Source of the DNA: Lysobacterales bacterium 15-68-25
Lineage (GTDB): Bacteria; Pseudomonadota; Gammaproteobacteria; Xanthomonadales; Rhodanobacteraceae
Length of the DNA stretch: 64,000 nt
Reading direction: 5' to 3'
NCBI GenBank assembly: GCA_002279065.1
Contig: NCKB01000009.1
Location: 186,001 to 250,000 of the forward strand
The notes below the pieces were generated by a model. It did no database searches. It saw only the letters and a list, made by a program, of their open reading frames with translations, and was not told the DNA's origin. The translations under genes were made by a program, and so were the position numbers. Positions 35,918 to 43,564 of the stretch are shown here, one piece after another (the first letter of the stretch is position 1; each line of letters opens with the position of its first letter).

Positions 35918-36790
35918 ATGACCAAAGGCATTAGACGAGACGATATCAAGACCAGTAACCCAGAGCTTTACGAGATTTTTTCAGGCGAAGAGCATGCGAG
36001 AGACCTGACCGATGAAGAGCAATACATCTTGGATGATGTGATTCGAGCGTGTGAGGACCAAAACGACGGCTGCGTCTTGGCTTCCTACAAAGGGATTGAC
36101 CCAGGCTCTTGCGACGAACGCCTCTACGAGGCAGCACGACGATACGACATTGGCCTGACTGACAAAGGCTACGACTGGCGTGTTCAAGTCTACGACGACT
36201 ATCTTGAATCACATTCCATCGAAGGTGCGGTCACGAAAGCAGTGGCCGAGGGTAAGAATCAAGCGCTAGGACCCCTGATTAAAGCCGGAGCTGACGTAAA
36301 CAAGGATCAAGGCTTGTTGCTCTTTACGGCCATCGCCAAAGGTCACCAGGAAACAGCTCAGATATTGATTGACCATGGCGCCGATGTCGAAACACCCAGG
36401 AGCTATTACGAGGCCTACAACGCGTTCGGAGAAGCAGAGGGGCGTTTGACAGAGGATGAAACGCGACCAGGTGGCCCGCTGAGATTGGCCATCGATATCA
36501 ACAATGCGCCCATGGTCTCGATCCTTATCCAGGCTGGCGCAGATGTGAACGCCAACGACGGCGAGCCTCTTCGAATGGCAGGAGCCAATGACTTCCCTCA
36601 GGTCGCGGAGGTGCTGATGAATCATGGTGCTGAACCCACCCTGGAAATCGCAGAGCAATCGAGGGGTTCAGCCCAAGACCTCATCAAAGCCAGGTATGAG
36701 CAAGACCTTTTGAGGCGGCACGTGGGCCAAGTCTCACCATCGGAAGGGTTGAGCCAAACGCCCCAACCATCTCGAAGACAAAGACTTTAA
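35918..36790 (+). CDS. Ankyrin-repeat protein 3 with basic C-terminal tail
   Basis: A 290-residue protein with an N-terminal helical region (1-105) and about four ankyrin units (about 108-260), such as GALGPLIKAGADVN preceded by a normal helix pair and ETAQILIDHGADVE. The C-terminal part is paralogous to ankyrin protein 2, with the DNA ending TATGAGCAAGACCTTTTGAG in common. It ends QPSRRQRL. It is a second tandem copy of the module-gene-terminator cassette. Confidence 0.85.
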   Translation: MTKGIRRDDIKTSNPELYEIFSGEEHARDLTDEEQYILDDVIRACEDQNDGCVLASYKGIDPGSCDERLYEAARRYDIGLTDKGYDWRVQVYDDYLESHSIEGAVTKAVAEGKNQALGPLIKAGADVNKDQGLLLFTAIAKGHQETAQILIDHGADVETPRSYYEAYNAFGEAEGRLTEDETRPGGPLRLAIDINNAPMVSILIQAGADVNANDGEPLRMAGANDFPQVAEVLMNHGAEPTLEIAEQSRGSAQDLIKARYEQDLLRRHVGQVSPSEGLSQTPQPSRRQRL

Positions 36791-36802
36791 GTCATACAAG
36801 AA

Positions 36803-36834
36803 AAAGCCACATTTATTGGGGGCTTTTCTTTTGG
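36803..36834 (+). terminator. Degenerate cassette terminator after ankyrin gene 3
   Basis: AAGCCAC and GGGGGCTTTTC form an imperfect hairpin followed by TTTT. It looks like a decayed copy of the terminator at 35,823. Confidence 0.65.
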
Positions 36835-36842
36835 CGATGAGC

Positions 36843-36879
36843 TTGACATATCGCAGAAAAAGCGCATATTGGTCATTAT
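36843..36879 (+). promoter_or_regulatory. Element promoter module, copy 5
   Basis: TTGACATATCGCAGAAAAAG then CGCATATTGGTCATT, 58 bp before ankyrin gene 4. The spacer has diverged but CGCA and the CATATT hexamer at 16 bp remain. Confidence 0.68.
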
Positions 36880-36900
36880 TCAAAAAATGGGGACCACCAC

Positions 36901-37974
36901 ATGAAACCTATCCATGAAACAGATTCCAACACAACCATTCTAAGCCGCAATGATAAAACCACCTTGTGTCCCGAGCTTATTAAAATACTTGACTCAAAAA
37001 AATATATTCGTGGACTTGATTGGACTCAGCGACTTTCAATGGAGAGAATATTGGAAGAAAACGAAAAGATGAACGGTGGTGGTATGGTTCAATCTGTCAA
37101 CAACATCGACATGAATATCGGCGGATATTTTGAGGTTCTTGAAGATGTTAACAGCCCCGAAGATGTCTTTCGCTACATGGAATCTCAAACTTTAAATGGC
37201 GCACTGATTCTCGCCGCAAAAGATGGAAAGCCAGAAGCCGTCAAGCAGCTCTTAGAAGGCGGGGCAGACGTTAACAGCGAATATGGCATACCACTGTGTT
37301 TAGCGGTCGCAAATGGACACCATGATGTAGCCAAACTTTTGATTGAAAACGGCGCCGACGTCAATGCGGGAACCAACATCCAAAAATATGAAGGATTCGC
37401 GCGATTTGATGGAGAACTTACGGAAGACAATTGGTCCATCGAAGGGAAAAGTTACACCTTTACCGATGGCGTTCCTCTTCGCATGGCTGCCCAATATGGT
37501 GATGTGGCCATGATCCAATTGCTTGTTGATTCGGGTGCAGATATCAACGCAGGCATGAATACGGCTCTCTACCACGCGGCTAGGGAAGGTCATCTCGATT
37601 CCCTTAATCTTCTCATCAAAGCTGGTGCCGATGTGGACGCGGGAGATTTCTCGCCACTCTTAATCGCGATTATTTACAACAACCCCGACATCATTCGCAG
37701 CCTTGCTCAACAAGGCGCGGATGTCAATTATCAAGATGGTGCTCCGCTGATGAAAGCCGCCTTACTTGGACACATGGACGCTGTTGAGATACTGATTGAA
37801 CACGGCGCCGAACCGACGATTGAAGCCGTAGAGGCAGCCCGAAGGGATGACAATGAAGAAGTAGCCCACTTCATTTATTCTCATTATGAAAAGTCTTTGA
37901 TTCGTCGACACATGCCAGGCGGGGATAGTAGTCCAAGTATGAATCCTGACATTCCCCGAAAACAACGACTCTGA
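36901..37974 (+). CDS. Ankyrin-repeat protein 4 with basic C-terminal tail
   Basis: A 357-residue protein, the largest of the family and richer in A+T than its neighbours. After an 80-residue N-terminal region it has about seven ankyrin units (about 95-330), including VKQLLEGGADVNSEYG, AKLLIENGADVNAG and MIQLLVDSGADINAG. The C-terminal segment aligns with ankyrin proteins 2 and 3 (HGAEPTIEAVEAARR, YEKSLIRRH). It ends IPRKQRL. No signal peptide or membrane helix. Confidence 0.87.
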   Translation: MKPIHETDSNTTILSRNDKTTLCPELIKILDSKKYIRGLDWTQRLSMERILEENEKMNGGGMVQSVNNIDMNIGGYFEVLEDVNSPEDVFRYMESQTLNGALILAAKDGKPEAVKQLLEGGADVNSEYGIPLCLAVANGHHDVAKLLIENGADVNAGTNIQKYEGFARFDGELTEDNWSIEGKSYTFTDGVPLRMAAQYGDVAMIQLLVDSGADINAGMNTALYHAAREGHLDSLNLLIKAGADVDAGDFSPLLIAIIYNNPDIIRSLAQQGADVNYQDGAPLMKAALLGHMDAVEILIEHGAEPTIEAVEAARRDDNEEVAHFIYSHYEKSLIRRHMPGGDSSPSMNPDIPRKQRL

Positions 37975-37988
37975 GCCAGACAAGAACA

Positions 37989-38013
37989 GACCCTCTTCAT
38001 TGGGGGTTTTTCT
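37989..38013 (+). terminator. Cassette terminator after ankyrin gene 4
   Basis: ACCCTC and GGGGGT arms around TTCATT, followed by TTTTTC. Same layout as the 35,823 terminator with shifted bases. Confidence 0.7.
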
Positions 38014-38025
38014 TTAAGAGGGAGC

Positions 38026-38062
38026 TTGACAAAGCGCCAAACAAGCGCACGGTGAATATAAA
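38026..38062 (+). promoter_or_regulatory. Element promoter module, copy 6
   Basis: TTGACAAAGCGCCAAACAAG then CGCACGGTGAATATAAA. It lies 65 bp before copy 7 with no gene between, so two modules in series drive the small membrane peptide gene, or this copy is a relic of a lost cassette. Confidence 0.72.
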
Positions 38063-38090
38063 AATGATTGACTTATTTTCATCTAGGCAC

Positions 38091-38127
38091 TTGACAAAAT
38101 GCAAAACAAGAGCACGTTGATTGTATG
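38091..38127 (+). promoter_or_regulatory. Element promoter module, copy 7
   Basis: TTGACAAAATGCAAAACAAG then AGCACGTTGATTGTATG, 64 bp before the small membrane peptide gene. Confidence 0.75.
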
Positions 38128-38154
38128 AGTTACATTTTATCGGGGGAACACATC

Positions 38155-38262
38155 ATGTTTTATTTCTGCCAATCCATAGTTGATTATCTTGAAGACGTAG
38201 GCGCCGCCAACATCATTGCCGCCATCGGTTTACTTGGCTTGATGTATTGGGGCTTCTGTTAA
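38155..38262 (+). CDS. 35-residue membrane peptide
   Basis: Short gene reading MFYFCQSIVDYLEDVG then a hydrophobic helix AANIIAAIGLLGLMYWGF ending in Cys. The start is set by GGGGGA 8 bp upstream; an in-frame ATG at 38,125 has no ribosome site. The promoter module and the terminator after it mark it as a real cassette. Small membrane peptides in conjugative elements can act in entry exclusion, pore assembly or toxicity, but nothing here decides between these. Confidence 0.7.
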   Translation: MFYFCQSIVDYLEDVGAANIIAAIGLLGLMYWGFC

Positions 38263-38295
38263 TCCATATCCTTTTAAAGCCATGTTGGCCTCTCC

Positions 38296-38327
38296 AAGCC
38301 CGCTCCCCTTGGCGGGCTTTTTTTCGT
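38296..38327 (+). terminator. Intrinsic terminator after the membrane peptide gene
   Basis: AAGCCCGC and GGCGGGCTT arms with a TCCCCTT loop, followed by a run of seven T. Confidence 0.9.
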
Positions 38328-38334
38328 CTATGGC

Positions 38335-38371
38335 TTGACAACTGGCTTATTGATCGTATGAGAAGAGTATT
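38335..38371 (+). promoter_or_regulatory. Divergent element promoter module, copy 8
   Basis: TTGACAACTGGC then TTATTGATCGTATGAGAAG, 56 bp before the next gene. The -35 is exact but the spacer has lost most of the conserved AACGCAAA; lower certainty that it belongs to the family. Confidence 0.5.
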
Positions 38372-38390
38372 CGTCTAAGGAACTCTTTTC

Positions 38391-38798
38391 ATGTCATATC
38401 AACAATGGGCCATGCTTTTACATCGCCGCACCTTCAAAGACTTGCTTCGTCAAAGGCGAACACATGCGGCCATTTCTTTTTATGCGCTGGTGTTCTGTAT
38501 TGGACTGGTCTTCGCGGCCATTCATGCCATCCAAGCACATCAACCCGGCTACCTGGTCGGGTTTTCAGGTGCGGGGCTCATCATGGCGTCACTCGCCATC
38601 CAGCAGCTCACGCTATACCGCCGAGTCAAGCTCTTCCTGGCCCAGGCAACCTCGAATGCCACGGAATCGAAGCTCTTACGTCTGGCTTGCCTGGCAGACC
38701 ACTCGGCAACGCCCAGGGTGGAGGCGCTCCATCAAGCCATCGACCGTTGGTCAGACGAACAGCAGCGGTTGACCGAGTGGGATGAAAGCCATGATTGA
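38391..38798 (+). CDS. Small two-helix membrane protein
   Basis: A 135-residue protein with a basic N-terminus (LHRRTFKDLLRQRRTH), two membrane helices (about 26-46 and 54-74) and a soluble helical C-terminus. Its last codons overlap the start of the DotA/TraY-like gene, so the two are translated together and this is probably a further inner-membrane part of the transfer apparatus. No family recognised. Confidence 0.65.
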   Translation: MSYQQWAMLLHRRTFKDLLRQRRTHAAISFYALVFCIGLVFAAIHAIQAHQPGYLVGFSGAGLIMASLAIQQLTLYRRVKLFLAQATSNATESKLLRLACLADHSATPRVEALHQAIDRWSDEQQRLTEWDESHD

Positions 38799-40884
38799 TC
38801 CCTTCACCATCCCCTCCTCTGACCAGTTCAAGAGCATTTTCCTCGACTCGCTTTTCGGCCCACTGATGGGTGGAGCGATTGCCGGCAGCAACCCGTTTGG
38901 CGAACTCCTCAGGGCCTTCAACGCGGGTGTCCTCATGCTGGCGGGACTCATGGTGTCCTACACCCTGGTTGCCGGCACCATCCAAACCGCGCACAACGGA
39001 CAGATGTTGGGTGGCCGCTGGTCCTCGCTCTGGCTCCCCATCCGAATCGCCGGGGGTTCAGGGGTGCTCCTGCCGATGAAGTCTGGGTTTTGCCTGGCTC
39101 AAATGGCCGTGATGTGGATGGCAAGTCAGGGGATTGGCCTTGCCGATAAGGTGTGGTCATCGTTCGTGTCGGACCCCATGGCAGGTGCTTCCTATGTGCT
39201 ACCAGATCAATCGACAGCCATTCGCTCACTGGCAGCGAACATGCTGGCCATCGAAGCGTGCCGTCAGAGCTACATCGAAGAGCAAGCCCAGGACAAGGAC
39301 ACAGGTGGCTTCGGACAAGTCTTCTCTGGCCCACTCACCGACCAGGTAGCTCCTGTTTCCAACGGACAAGGCACCACCAGCTTTGGTCCATGTGGTTCTG
39401 TCTTTCAGGCCACGAGTGCTCAGATTGTCGGTGATGGCAATGTGCCCACGAGCAACACAGGAAGAGCCCTCACGAACGCCAGACAACTGGCCGCAGGACT
39501 CTGGCCCATCCATGCCCAGCAGATTCGGGCGATGGAATCAGACGCCGCCGCCCTGGTGGCCCAAGGTCCGCTCACCCAAGACGCGGTGAACGCTTACCTG
39601 GACCGTGAAACAAGCCGCTACCAAGACGCGCTCCAAGCAGCGCTTCAAGCCAGTCACGCGGCGACGATGAACCAAGATGTCCTGGCCAACATGCAGAAGG
39701 ATGGTTGGTCGATGGCAGGCGCCTACTACCTTCAACTCTCAGAGGCGCAAGACCAACTGACCAATGCGGTTTCCACGCTTCCGACCGTGAGTGTGGGTGA
39801 CACCAAGGCCACAGACCTTCACCCGAACGCACGACAAGCCGTGCTCGACACTCAGCGATTCACCCAGAACGCCAACAGCTCTTCGAAGCTCGGACTTCAA
39901 GCGAACTCGGACATGGACACAGGCTTGGGTGCGAAGGTGTTGTCCTGGTTCACCCAGGGAAAGGGCGTGTCGCTTTCCAGTCCAACGACCCTCAACGAGA
40001 ACCCCATCGTCCGGGCCAAGCAGCTTGGCAACTCGATGATCACATGGGGATGGGGAACGCTTGGTGCTGGCATTGGCGCGGGTGGTGTGGGCGGTATTGC
40101 GGCAGGCAACATCGGCGGAAAGATTGTCGGTGCCGACACCAGCTTCATGGCAGGTATCACCCTGGTCGCACCCTTCGTCTTCGCCCTCAGCTTCTCTCTC
40201 ATTTCCACCGGCTATGCCCTGGCCGGCTACTTGCCGATGGTGCCTTACATCTTGTGGCTGGGCTCGATGATTGGCTTCCTGATTCTTCTGGTCGAAGCCA
40301 TCTTTGCGGCCCCGATTCTGGCCTTCACCCACATCATCCCTGACTCCGATGGTCTGGTGGGTCGAGCGGGTCAAGGCTACATGCTGATTCTCTCGATGAC
40401 CCTTCGCCCTGCCCTCATGGTCATGGGTCTGGTGGCGTCCATCGTCTTGATGAAGCCGATTGGGTTTTTCATCAACGAAACGTTCGAAGCGGCCTACAAC
40501 CTGGCCGTGTTCCAGCGTAGTGGTTGGGGTGGTCTGACCCTCACCATTGGCGGCTGTATCCTTTATTTCGTGGTCTTGGTGTCCACGATTCACCGCGTGT
40601 TCTCTCTCATCCATGCGATTCCCGATTCCATCATGCGTTGGATGGGTGGACCTGGTGGTGGAGAATTAGGAGCACAGGCGGAGAAGACCGAAGGCCGAGC
40701 CCATCATAGTCATGTGGCAAGTGTGGGGGCGATGACAGGTGTGGCCACTTCCATTTCGGCAGTAGGCTCGAACATCAAGTCCGGCCTTCAAGAGCGGGAC
40801 AGGCAGAAGAATCGAAAGGAAGCGCTCGATTCATTGCCCGCACAGCCGAGCGATAAACAGGACGAGAAACCCAAAGCAGATTGA
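38782..40884 (+). CDS. DotA/TraY-family type IV secretion membrane protein
   Basis: A 700-residue polytopic protein like DotA of Legionella and TraY of IncI plasmids, the inner-membrane core of type IVB secretion systems. It has N-terminal membrane helices (about 20-110), a large soluble periplasmic-type domain (about 130-410) and a C-terminal set of helices (about 415-620) with GYLPMVPYILWLGSMIGFLI and AAPILAFTHIIPDSDG, hallmarks of the family. An ATG at 38,791 is an alternative start. It shows that this element uses a Dot/Icm-like conjugation machine. Confidence 0.85.
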   Translation: MKAMIDPFTIPSSDQFKSIFLDSLFGPLMGGAIAGSNPFGELLRAFNAGVLMLAGLMVSYTLVAGTIQTAHNGQMLGGRWSSLWLPIRIAGGSGVLLPMKSGFCLAQMAVMWMASQGIGLADKVWSSFVSDPMAGASYVLPDQSTAIRSLAANMLAIEACRQSYIEEQAQDKDTGGFGQVFSGPLTDQVAPVSNGQGTTSFGPCGSVFQATSAQIVGDGNVPTSNTGRALTNARQLAAGLWPIHAQQIRAMESDAAALVAQGPLTQDAVNAYLDRETSRYQDALQAALQASHAATMNQDVLANMQKDGWSMAGAYYLQLSEAQDQLTNAVSTLPTVSVGDTKATDLHPNARQAVLDTQRFTQNANSSSKLGLQANSDMDTGLGAKVLSWFTQGKGVSLSSPTTLNENPIVRAKQLGNSMITWGWGTLGAGIGAGGVGGIAAGNIGGKIVGADTSFMAGITLVAPFVFALSFSLISTGYALAGYLPMVPYILWLGSMIGFLILLVEAIFAAPILAFTHIIPDSDGLVGRAGQGYMLILSMTLRPALMVMGLVASIVLMKPIGFFINETFEAAYNLAVFQRSGWGGLTLTIGGCILYFVVLVSTIHRVFSLIHAIPDSIMRWMGGPGGGELGAQAEKTEGRAHHSHVASVGAMTGVATSISAVGSNIKSGLQERDRQKNRKEALDSLPAQPSDKQDEKPKAD

Positions 40885-40917
40885 CAGAACGCAAAGCCTC
40901 GCCATGGTGAAAGTAAG
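40881..40917 (+). promoter_or_regulatory. Element promoter module, copy 9
   Basis: TTGACAGAACGCAAAGCC then TCGCCATGGTGAAAGTAA, 72 bp before the exported-protein pseudogene. It overlaps the DotA-like stop codon. Confidence 0.82.
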
Positions 40918-40952
40918 AGGATTTTTCCTCATCACCATCACGAGGTTTTGTC

Positions 40953-41354
40953 ATGAAACACATCATTGGTTTTGCCCTGCTCGCTTCTTTGCTTCTTTCA
41001 CCCCTGGCCCAAGCCGATGAGCCTTCCATCGACGCGTTGGGCACGAATCCGTCTTGCTTCATCTACCAAGCCAACGATGGACCGCACGCCCTGGTTCAAG
41101 GGGCGGTGTTGGGGTTTCAAATCTGAACGCGTGGCTTGAAGCAAGAACTCATCGACAACCATGGAAAACGATACGTCGTGGATGTGGTGGGTCACCGATA
41201 TGAGCTGGATGTTCCCGCCAAAGACATCACCTCTTTTATGGAGGGAAGATTCACCAGGCATGGCTTTTATATTCCGACCCAGCGCTTTAAAGCCGTGTGT
41301 CGAGGCAATGCCATGGTGCGAACAGGCGATTTGACGGCGATAAAAAAAGATTGA
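40953..41354 (+). pseudogene. Exported small protein interrupted by an in-frame TGA
   Basis: The first 57 codons encode a signal peptide (MKHIIGFALLASLLLSPLAQA) and a short mature part ending AVLGFQI, then TGA at 41,124-41,126. The same frame continues open for 76 further codons (TRGLKQELIDNHGKRYVVD and on) to a stop at 41,352-41,354. The continuation reads like one globular domain and keeps frame, so the simplest view is a nonsense mutation of a 133-residue periplasmic protein. A restart at TTG 41,136 would lack a signal peptide. Confidence 0.65.
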
Positions 41355-41362
41355 AAACACCC

Positions 41363-41436
41363 TTGACAGATGTCGATTCTTTGGCACCTTGTAGATATCA
41401 CTTGACATTTGTCAGTCAAGTAACTCATCGGGGAGT
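41363..41436 (+). promoter_or_regulatory. Two TTGACA elements before the 236-residue orphan (copy 10)
   Basis: TTGACAGATGTCG at 41,363 and TTGACATTTGTCAGTCAAG at 41,402, the second with an internal TGACATTTGTCA palindrome. Spacers differ from the consensus, so they may be controlled differently. The leader then has CGGGGAG as a ribosome site, similar to other cassettes. Confidence 0.55.
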
Positions 41437-41441
41437 TAATC

Positions 41442-42152
41442 ATGAATCAATCAACAAAGAATCAAATCATCGTTCAAGCAGCCTATCAACTGGCCACAGC
41501 ACATCAATACCGCGTTTTTCAAAAGCACGAAACCAAAAAGGTGGGATCAAAGATGGTGGACACCGTGGTGTGGTTCATCGCTAAGGATGGCGACTGCCGT
41601 GCCTTTTCTACCTTCGAACAGATGGCCGACCAGCTTGGCGTCTTTCGGTTGTTAAACGTCGCCCAATCCAAAGACATCAAAATCGAGTTTGGCGAGGACG
41701 AGATCAGTGGGGAATGGATGTGGACCGCCATCACCCCAGGTCAAATCGAATCCTTCGAGGACATCCGAGACCTTCGGCATTTCGTTTTGATGTTCCAAAC
41801 CCAGGTCGAACAAGCACCTCCCAGCTCATCCACACCCACCGGCCATCGGCCTTCCTTCGTCAAGAAAACCCCAGCTCAGCATGGGGACACCTTCCGCCAG
41901 ATGTTGCCGTTCTTGTTGGGTCGTGCCAAAGCCATCAGTGAGGGACGGGAAACCTCATCGTGGGAACTTCGGAAGGAAACCAGCTCATGCCCAGAGTTTC
42001 CCTCCATTGACGAGTGCCGTCGAATCAACGCCATGCTTGCCGCCAAAGAGCAAGAGAAAAAGCGACAGCGACTCATCGAGCGAGACCGCTTGATTCGATG
42101 GTTCCAGGAGCGAAGCGATTGTCTTCAAGGAGTCGCTCATGTGGGTGGATGA
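41442..42152 (+). CDS. Unknown protein of 236 residues
   Basis: Not recognised. The N-terminal 110 residues look like an alpha/beta domain (VVWFIAKDGDCRAFSTFEQM). A Ser/Thr/Pro linker (about 128-145) leads to a helical region rich in charged residues with KEQEKKRQRLIERDRLIRW near the end. No membrane segment or signal peptide. The end overlaps the next gene by 14 bp, so three genes (41,442-43,151) form one operon in the transfer block. Confidence 0.6.
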   Translation: MNQSTKNQIIVQAAYQLATAHQYRVFQKHETKKVGSKMVDTVVWFIAKDGDCRAFSTFEQMADQLGVFRLLNVAQSKDIKIEFGEDEISGEWMWTAITPGQIESFEDIRDLRHFVLMFQTQVEQAPPSSSTPTGHRPSFVKKTPAQHGDTFRQMLPFLLGRAKAISEGRETSSWELRKETSSCPEFPSIDECRRINAMLAAKEQEKKRQRLIERDRLIRWFQERSDCLQGVAHVGG

Positions 42153-42501
42153 CATGCCCGAAGATGAACTTCGCCTCTTCCTTCACTTACGCAAACAAGC
42201 CACACCGTTTGGAAACATGGGTCCGGGTGAACCACCGCCCATGCTGGCCTTCAACACCCAAGAAGACTTGATGAATGTTCTGGGCCAGGTCGGGATTCAT
42301 TCCATGCGCGCAGAAGATCTCTTCGAACGCTGGGAAGAGCGAGGGTGGTTTTGCTACATGGGGAAACGTCGTGACATGGGACTCTTTGTGTCGTCATGTC
42401 CCACGTTCGAGGAGGCCCAGGCGTTTGTAGAGCAAAGCCGTCTCGCCAAGCTTGTGGATGAGACCCACACCACCTCTCACGCGCGCAAGGTTCGACTATG
42501 A
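42139..42501 (+). CDS. Unknown 120-residue protein with basic C-terminal tail
   Basis: Small acidic alpha/beta protein beginning MWVDDMPEDELRLFLHLRK, with a central FERWEERGWFCYMGKRRDMG segment. No family recognised and no membrane segment. It ends THTTSHARKVRL, matching the basic tail with terminal Leu seen on the ankyrin proteins. It overlaps the next gene by 4 bp (ATGA). Confidence 0.6.
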   Translation: MWVDDMPEDELRLFLHLRKQATPFGNMGPGEPPPMLAFNTQEDLMNVLGQVGIHSMRAEDLFERWEERGWFCYMGKRRDMGLFVSSCPTFEEAQAFVEQSRLAKLVDETHTTSHARKVRL

Positions 42502-43151
42502 GCTGGTGGGCCAAGGTCAGATGGACACGGCTTTGGTCCCTCATCTCGAACCGCCTACGCATGGGCCGGCGCCATGGCTGGCGAATCCGAAAGAGCCGAC
42601 GTCTGAGAAAGGTCATGCGCCAACTGGCCAAGCAACCTGATGGATGGGCCAAGGCGCTGGGTTACCTGAGGAAGGTTGACCCGTTTGTGTTCGAGGAAGT
42701 CATCCTCACCAGTTTTGAGGAAGCGAACCTGATGGTGAAACGAAACCTTCGCTACACAGGCGATGGAGGATCTGATGGTGTAGTCGTTTTTCAACGCCAA
42801 ACCATCCACATCCAGGCCAAGCGTTACGGCAGCCATGTCCAGCAGAGCCACGTTCGAGACTTCGCACGCATGTGTGAGCGCGAGGGGACGATGGGGCTTT
42901 TCGTCCACACCGGGAAGACCGGACAAGGCACGAAAGACGTGCTGATGGGCACCTCTCACGTGCGTGTGGTCAGTGGCCGTCGACTCATCGAGCTGGTGTC
43001 CGAGGAAGGCGCAGCCAGGGCATGTCTGGCGCACCTGGTCGAGCACCATCGCGGCTCAGGCCATGCCCTTCATCGAAGGTCATCCATAGGGCCAAAACTT
43101 CATGCGGCAGGTCAAGACATCCCGAATCAGACGAAAAGAAGAAAACTTTAA
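42498..43151 (+). CDS. Mrr-like restriction-endonuclease-fold protein with basic C-terminal tail
   Basis: A 217-residue protein. The centre has the PD-(D/E)xK pattern of Mrr-type nucleases: DPFVFEEVILTSFEE, then GDGGSDGVVVF and IHIQAKRYG, giving a Glu, Asp and QxK constellation. The N-terminus is strongly basic (RRHGWRIRKSRRLRK). The C-terminus is a flexible tail ending PNQTKRRKL. A nuclease that carries the same tail as the ankyrin proteins could be delivered with the DNA, or could act on recipient DNA; both are inference. Confidence 0.72.
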   Translation: MSWWAKVRWTRLWSLISNRLRMGRRHGWRIRKSRRLRKVMRQLAKQPDGWAKALGYLRKVDPFVFEEVILTSFEEANLMVKRNLRYTGDGGSDGVVVFQRQTIHIQAKRYGSHVQQSHVRDFARMCEREGTMGLFVHTGKTGQGTKDVLMGTSHVRVVSGRRLIELVSEEGAARACLAHLVEHHRGSGHALHRRSSIGPKLHAAGQDIPNQTKRRKL

Positions 43152-43181
43152 AAATGATTGAATATCTTTTCATTTATAGGA

Positions 43182-43218
43182 TTGACAAAGTGCCAAACGA
43201 GAGCACAGTGAATCCATC
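43182..43218 (+). promoter_or_regulatory. Element promoter module, copy 11
   Basis: TTGACAAAGTGCCAAACGAG then AGCACAGTGAATCCATC, 61 bp before the 77-residue gene. The leader contains TTCGGGGATTCATCATGG, close to that of other small cassettes. Confidence 0.78.
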
Positions 43219-43242
43219 ACTTCATCTATTCGGGGATTCATC

Positions 43243-43476
43243 ATGGCTAACTTCAACCATCTCAACATCATCGCAGAAATGAACGGCTATACCTTGGCTA
43301 AGGCGACGGCTCGCGAAAAAGACGAAGCAAAGCAAAGAGGCGAAACCGTGCGGTGGGTGCTTCATAAAGGAACCCACCACAACTCATTCGATACTCTGGA
43401 AAAAGTGGATTTCTATTTCGACTCTCACGGCTGGATCAACAAGGACATCAACAGTCGACATGAAAGACGACGCTGA
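43243..43476 (+). CDS. Small unknown cassette protein
   Basis: A 77-residue protein, probably an alpha/beta fold (WVLHKGTHHNSFDTLEKVDF), with an Arg-rich end HERRR lacking the terminal Leu of the tail family. The promoter module before it and the strong terminator after it make it a complete one-gene cassette. No family recognised. Confidence 0.62.
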   Translation: MANFNHLNIIAEMNGYTLAKATAREKDEAKQRGETVRWVLHKGTHHNSFDTLEKVDFYFDSHGWINKDINSRHERRR

Positions 43477-43492
43477 GTCACTCATCCCATCA

Positions 43493-43519
43493 GAGCCCCC
43501 TTCATCGGGGGCTTTTTTT
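43493..43519 (+). terminator. Cassette terminator after the 77-residue gene
   Basis: AGCCCCC, TTCATC loop and GGGGGCT, then a run of seven T. Stem and loop are the same as those at 35,823, 7.7 kb away, suggesting copying of whole cassettes. Confidence 0.92.
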
Positions 43520-43564
43520 GTGCTCTTGTAGGAGTCATCCGAACCAGGTGGTGGAACCCGAGAC

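Noticed and set aside
41363-41421. Treating both TTGACA elements here as full copies of the promoter module
   Set aside because: The -35 is exact, but the spacer lacks AACGCAAA, so I list them only as weak or divergent members.
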